From contig JHVA01000001.1 of assembly GCA_000688615.1 (NCBI GenBank), forward strand, positions 4,199,001-4,263,000: DNA of 64,000 nucleotides, written 5' to 3'. Of this stretch, positions 60,876 through 64,000 are shown in pieces. The notes below the pieces were generated by a model, which saw only the letters and a list, made by a program, of their open reading frames with translations, searched no databases and had not been told where the DNA came from. Each line of letters opens with the position of its first letter. Position 1 is the stretch's first letter. A program made the translations under genes and the position numbers. The DNA is from Acidobacteriaceae bacterium KBS 146. GTDB lineage: Bacteria > Acidobacteriota > Terriglobia > Terriglobales > Acidobacteriaceae.

Positions 60876-61967
60876 CTAAGCGATTGAATCGCTTTGCGAA
60901 TACATTCGTCGTCGCAGCCAAAACGCAACATTGACCAGCCCGATCAGCGCGGGCACTTCGATCAGCGGCCCAACCACCCCGACGAACGCCTCTCCGGAGT
61001 TCAGTCCGAAGACGGCAACGGCAACAGCGATCGCCAGTTCGAAGTTGTTTCCGGCGGCCGTAAAGGAGAGCGTAGCGGATTGTGCGTAATCTGCTCCAAG
61101 GCGCTTGCCCATCCAGAAGCTCACCAGAAACATCACGAGAAAGTAGATCACCAGCGGCACAGCGATCTTTACAACGTCTAACGGCAGACGAACGATCAGG
61201 TCTCCCTTGAGGGAGAACATCACAAGGATGGTAAAGAGAAGAGCGATGAGCGTCAGAGGACTGATGCGCGGAATAAAGCGGGTCGTGTACCATCGCTCAC
61301 CTTTGGCCTTGATCAGCAGGTACCGCACGAGGAAGCCCGCCGCGAATGGAACTCCCAGATAGAGTCCAACGCTCTGCGCGATCTGGCCGATACCAACCTG
61401 CACGATGCTGCCTTGAAGACCAAACCACCTGGGCAGGATGGTGAGGAAGACCCACGCATAGAGGCTGTAGAAGAACACCTGAAAGACGCTGTTGACGGCG
61501 ACCAGCCCGGCGACGTAATCCGCATCCCCCTCCGCAAGCTCATTCCACACGAGCACCATCGCGATGCACCGCGCGAGGCCGATCAGGATCAAGCCGCGCA
61601 TGTAGGCAGGTTCGCCTCGCAGAAAGACCACGGCGAGGCCGAACATCAGTACCGGGCCAATCAGCCAGTTTTGGACCAGTGACAGCCCCAGCACCCTCCG
61701 GTTGCGGAAGATCTCGCCCAGTTTCTCGTACCGCACCTTCGCCAGCGGCGGAAACATCATCACGATAAGTCCGATGGCGATCGGGATGTTTGTCGTGCCG
61801 GTCTGGAAGCGATTCACGAAGGCGGCGGAGCCGGGGATGAAGTGCCCGATGCTTACGCCTGCGGCCATCGCAAGGAAGATCCAGAGCGTCAGGAAGCGAT
61901 CCAGAAAGGACAGCCGTCTCCGTTGTGCCGGGGCACAGACGCGACCATGGGTTGCGACCGTGTTCAT
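60876..61967 (-). CDS. acr3: ACR3 family arsenite efflux permease
   Basis: About 363 residues with ten predicted membrane segments of the ACR3 (Bile/Arsenite transporter) family. ACR3-specific signatures: [36 protein letters not shown] (the conserved Cys near residue 140) and [17 protein letters not shown]. It exports As(III) (and perhaps Sb(III)) using proton motive force. The ATG at 61967 overlaps the arsR stop by four bases (ATGA) and has GAGG seven bases upstream, so arsR-acr3 is a translationally coupled operon. An upstream open frame to 61985 adds only six residues. Confidence 0.95.
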   Translation of the reverse strand: MNTVATHGRVCAPAQRRRLSFLDRFLTLWIFLAMAAGVSIGHFIPGSAAFVNRFQTGTTNIPIAIGLIVMMFPPLAKVRYEKLGEIFRNRRVLGLSLVQNWLIGPVLMFGLAVVFLRGEPAYMRGLILIGLARCIAMVLVWNELAEGDADYVAGLVAVNSVFQVFFYSLYAWVFLTILPRWFGLQGSIVQVGIGQIAQSVGLYLGVPFAAGFLVRYLLIKAKGERWYTTRFIPRISPLTLIALLFTILVMFSLKGDLIVRLPLDVVKIAVPLVIYFLVMFLVSFWMGKRLGADYAQSATLSFTAAGNNFELAIAVAVAVFGLNSGEAFVGVVGPLIEVPALIGLVNVAFWLRRRMYSQSDSIA

Positions 61968-62377
61968 TGCAAGACCTCGCAGCACGATTCAGGAGCAGCG
62001 GCCGGGAGGGGTACACCTTCGAGCGCATACTTTGCAGGCGCGCAGCAGGCTTTCGTGAGACGCGTCCGGTCTGCCTGCATCGCCTTGTCTTCCTTTAGCC
62101 ACTCCAGGGTCTGCCGCAGAATCTGCGTGGCCCCAATGTGAGGCGGCATGACGATGCGGTAATGCATCCATTTGCCTTCGCGCCGCGCCGAGACGATGCC
62201 AGCGTTCCGAAGATAGGCGAGGTGGCGTGAGATCTTCGGCTGCGGTGCTCCAAGGATCTCCACGAAGTAGCAGACACAGACCTCCTGCTCTCCCATCAGG
62301 TTGAGCAGCCTAAGGCGGGTGTTGTCCGCGAGGGCTAAAAAGAACTGCTGCATGTCGAACTGAGCTTTCCGCGCCAT
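61964..62377 (-). CDS. arsR: ArsR/SmtB family arsenic-responsive repressor
   Basis: About 137 residues with a winged-helix HTH ([30 protein letters not shown]). C34 and C36 (CVCYF) match the arsenite-sensing pair of classical ArsR. An unusual C-terminal extension carries two Cys-Cys pairs (CC111-112 and CC132-133). As(III) binding should release it from DNA. The ATG at 62377 follows a -35/-10 pair with only six bases between the -10 and the start, so the mRNA appears leaderless. Another GTG frame to 62425 would overlap the promoter and is not used. Confidence 0.95.
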   Translation of the reverse strand: MARKAQFDMQQFFLALADNTRLRLLNLMGEQEVCVCYFVEILGAPQPKISRHLAYLRNAGIVSARREGKWMHYRIVMPPHIGATQILRQTLEWLKEDKAMQADRTRLTKACCAPAKYALEGVPLPAAAPESCCEVLQ

Positions 62378-62383
62378 ACACAA

Positions 62384-62412
62384 TATATACGCTTTGACGA
62401 ATGTGATGGCAA
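62384..62412 (-). promoter_or_regulatory. arsR-acr3 promoter
   Basis: -35 TTGCCA (62407-62412), 17-base spacer, -10 TATATA (62384-62389), then six bases to the arsR ATG. It interlocks with the arsM promoter on the other strand: the -35 of each lies in the spacer of the other. Confidence 0.75.
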
Positions 62413-62422
62413 GGAATATATT
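62394..62422 (+). promoter_or_regulatory. arsM-arsC promoter
   Basis: -35 TTGACG (62394-62399), 17-base spacer, -10 TATATT (62417-62422), with an expected start near 62429. GGAGG at 62441-62445 precedes the GTG start. The AT-rich, partly symmetrical -10 regions of the two promoters (AATATATA and AATATATT) are the best candidate ArsR operator half-sites. Confidence 0.8.
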
Positions 62423-62451
62423 CACCTAAGCAGATATGTAGGAGGTGGCAC

Positions 62452-63363
62452 GTGGCAGAGATTCTTGATTCGGTTCGTTCGAAGTATGGCGCAGTTGCAG
62501 AGAGCAGTCTGTCGAGCAACCATGCCGGCGTGAAGGCCGTTGCAGAGGCCTTTGGCTACTCAGCGGAGGAGCTGACGTCGATTCCAGCGGAGGCCAACAT
62601 GGGATTATCGTGCGGAAACCCTACGGCCACCGCGCACTTGCGGTCCGGCGAGGTTGTCGTGGATCTCGGATCCGGTGGTGGCCTGGATGTGTTTCTGGCT
62701 GCGAAGATGGTCGGGCCGGAGGGACGCGCCATCGGGATCGATATGACCCCGGCGATGATCGAACGTGCGCGCGCTGCCGCGGCCTCCGCGGGCTATACGA
62801 ACGTGGAGTTCTATCAGTCCACGATCGACAGGATTCCCTTGCCGGATGCTTCCGTTGATTGTGTCATCTCGAACTGCGTCCTCAACCTTGCGCCGGACAA
62901 GCCTGCGGTCTTCCGTGAGATTGCCCGCATCCTCAAGCCGGGCGGTCGCCTGGCGGTGAGCGACATTGCTCTTAAGGGCGAGCTTCCGGAGGCGATCGCG
63001 CGCAGCATGGCGGCATACGTGGGCTGCATCGGTGGCGCAATCAAAATTGACGACTATCGCTCCGGGCTGCTGGCTGCCGGATTCGAGCATGTTGAGATCG
63101 TGGACAGTGGCGCAGACCTGAACGCGTACGCGAAGGTCGAGAATCAGTCCGGATGCTGCTCGCCTGCAATGGCGGAAGGCTCCTGCTGCGCGCCCGCAGC
63201 GGATGCGGATTCAGCGACGCTGCATGCGGAGTTGTCGGAACTGCTCAGCAAATACGACGTGAACACGGCAGCGGCCAGCGTAAAGGTATACGCCATCAAG
63301 CCCAATGCAGGAGCCGCCAGCAAAACAGCCGTGCCTTGCTGCAAGCCCGGCTGCTGCCAGTAG
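62452..63363 (+). CDS. arsM: Arsenite S-adenosylmethionine methyltransferase
   Basis: 303-residue ArsM. Start is GTG at 62452 with GGAGG six bases upstream. The AdoMet motif [21 protein letters not shown] is followed by the conserved Cys residues C54 (LSCGNP), C142 (SNCVLNL) and C192 (YVGCIGG) that bind As(III). Beyond the usual domain the C-terminal 70 residues contain four Cys-Cys pairs (CC235-236, 245-246, 296-297, 301-302). ArsM converts As(III) to methylated, partly volatile arsenicals. It is transcribed divergently from arsR and upstream of arsC, so both arms probably respond to the same repressor. Confidence 0.95.
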   Translation: MAEILDSVRSKYGAVAESSLSSNHAGVKAVAEAFGYSAEELTSIPAEANMGLSCGNPTATAHLRSGEVVVDLGSGGGLDVFLAAKMVGPEGRAIGIDMTPAMIERARAAAASAGYTNVEFYQSTIDRIPLPDASVDCVISNCVLNLAPDKPAVFREIARILKPGGRLAVSDIALKGELPEAIARSMAAYVGCIGGAIKIDDYRSGLLAAGFEHVEIVDSGADLNAYAKVENQSGCCSPAMAEGSCCAPAADADSATLHAELSELLSKYDVNTAAASVKVYAIKPNAGAASKTAVPCCKPGCCQ

Positions 63364-63371
63364 GAGAGAGA

Positions 63372-63770
63372 ATGATCAAGGTAATCTTCGCGTGCGTCCA
63401 CAATGCGGGACGCTCACAGATGGCGGCAGCCTTCTTCAATCAGCTTGCCGATCCGCACAAGGCCCACGCGGTATCGGCAGGCACGGAGCCGGGAGAGCGG
63501 GTCCATCATGAAGTGCAGGCCGTTATGCAGGAGGCGGGCATCGATCTCAGTCATGCGCGACCTCAAAAACTAACGGAGCAACTGGCGAGAGAGGCTCAGC
63601 TTCTGATCACGATGGGTTGCGGAGACAAGTGCCCGCATGTCCCCGGCCTGCGCAGGGACGACTGGCCGCTTCGCGACCCGAAGGGACTACCTGCCGATGA
63701 GGTTCGAGCGATCCGCGACGAGGTCAAGCGTCGGGTGGAAGAGCTTATCGACCGCGAACGGTTACGGTAA
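63372..63770 (+). CDS. arsC: Arsenate reductase, LMW-phosphatase type
   Basis: 132 residues. CX5R phosphate-binding loop CVHNAGR (C8-R14), then redox cysteines C83 and C87 (GCGDKCPH) and the acidic DDWPL. This is the thioredoxin-dependent (pI258-like) arsenate reductase family, converting As(V) to As(III), which the adjacent ACR3 can export or ArsM methylate. The ATG at 63372 has AGGAG five bases upstream; the open frame to 63153 is chance and overlaps arsM. Only eight bases separate it from the arsM stop, so the two are co-transcribed. Confidence 0.96.
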   Translation: MIKVIFACVHNAGRSQMAAAFFNQLADPHKAHAVSAGTEPGERVHHEVQAVMQEAGIDLSHARPQKLTEQLAREAQLLITMGCGDKCPHVPGLRRDDWPLRDPKGLPADEVRAIRDEVKRRVEELIDRERLR

Positions 63771-63971
63771 GGATGGCAGTCCCGGCGCAGCTACATCAGG
63801 GTACATGTCGCACTCTTCGGAGACCGCCTTCTCTAAACGGACCGATATTAATTTTCATGCTGCACGGAAAGTGCAATCTGAGAGATGATCGATCGGAGTT
63901 CTGATTCCACGGAAAGTTTCTTTCCAAACGAAATCGTCAGATAGCGTTGGCCGTATCAAACGGAGGTGAGG
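63771..63971. other. Intergenic region after the arsenic locus
   Basis: 201 bases. Two small palindromes, TGCAC GGAAA GTGCA (63861-63875) and GGAAAG TTT CTTTCC (63911-63925), share CACGGAAAGT. No gene is seen. Confidence 0.4.
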
Positions 63972-64000
63972 ATGGATCGCAGAGTATTTCTGCAGCATGC
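63972..64000 (+). CDS. Start of a Tat-signal protein, truncated by the window
   Basis: ATG at 63972 with CGGAGGTGAGG immediately upstream. The first ten residues read MDRRVFLQHA, a twin-arginine signal motif. The rest lies outside the window, so the product is unknown. Confidence 0.6.

Noticed and set aside
1..64000. tRNA, rRNA, CRISPR arrays, prophage or transposase genes
   Set aside because: None was seen on reading through both strands; no repeat-spacer pattern or transposase motif was found.

Overview
The window is high-GC bacterial chromosomal DNA with dense genes on both strands. It looks like an Acidobacteriota genome, probably family Acidobacteriaceae (Terriglobus, Granulicella or Edaphobacter type). 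This is an inference from several features: dispersed intergenic elements with TGTCATCCTGAGCG and GTCGAAGGATCTGCGGT arms, a secreted propeller protein with Ig-like, membrane and GCSGGG segments, many Tat-dependent secreted enzymes, an unusual Rne/Rng ribonuclease, and futalosine-type menaquinone synthesis. No tRNA, rRNA, CRISPR array, phage or transposase gene was seen.

Layout. 1-13.5 kb: secreted hydrolases and peptidases (serine beta-lactamase-like hydrolase, M28 PSMA-like peptidase, M13 endopeptidase), three exporters (MATE, FUSC, EamA) and a secreted beta-propeller-like protein. 13.6-17.3 kb: rpsT, then phoH-ybeY-corC, linked to RNA maturation. 17.4-21.7 kb: secreted propeller protein, mreB and an acyltransferase. 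21.8-26.7 kb: ald-ntrY-ntrX, an apparent operon joining alanine dehydrogenase to an NtrYX-like two-component system. 26.7-31.3 kb: two Tat-exported sugar-type enzymes, era and a CE1 esterase. 31.4-36.4 kb: mreC-mreD-mrdA-rodA, the rod-shape elongation machinery, with mreB separated by 11 kb. 37.0-40.2 kb: an Rne/Rng ribonuclease whose S1 domain is split by about 600 low-complexity residues. 40.4-47.6 kb: outer membrane protein, M24 peptidase, GT2 glycosyltransferase, mqnC, VKOR and a Tat-exported phosphoesterase. 47.8-55.6 kb: orphan DNA methyltransferase, PP2C phosphatase, hbd-maoC fatty-acid genes, a YycJ-like MBL hydrolase, a membrane zinc-finger-like protein, rhomboid protease, XRE regulator and fabG. 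55.7-60.3 kb: a duplicated ThyX-like protein and a two-gene KaiC-like ATPase plus histidine kinase module. 60.3-63.8 kb: a decayed arylsulfatase relic, then a divergent arsenic locus (arsR-acr3 against arsM-arsC). The window ends 29 bases into another Tat-signal gene.

Most notable signals. (1) A dispersed intergenic element has constant arms around a palindrome that changes sequence but stays self-complementary; all three palindrome-bearing copies lie between convergent genes. (2) The Rne/Rng enzyme carries its long charged scaffold inside the S1 domain. (3) The NtrX-like regulator has GAVQGS where sigma-54 activators have GAFTGA. (4) The arsenic promoters interlock face to face, with arsR apparently leaderless, and ArsR and ArsM both carry Cys-Cys tails. 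(5) The KaiC-like/kinase module lacks kaiA and kaiB and has an altered phosphosite pair. (6) An arylsulfatase relic with an internal deletion and a frameshift lies beside the arsenic genes.

Many starts are TTG or GTG codons chosen from Shine-Dalgarno spacing, so several coordinates differ from the longest open frame; this is stated in each entry.
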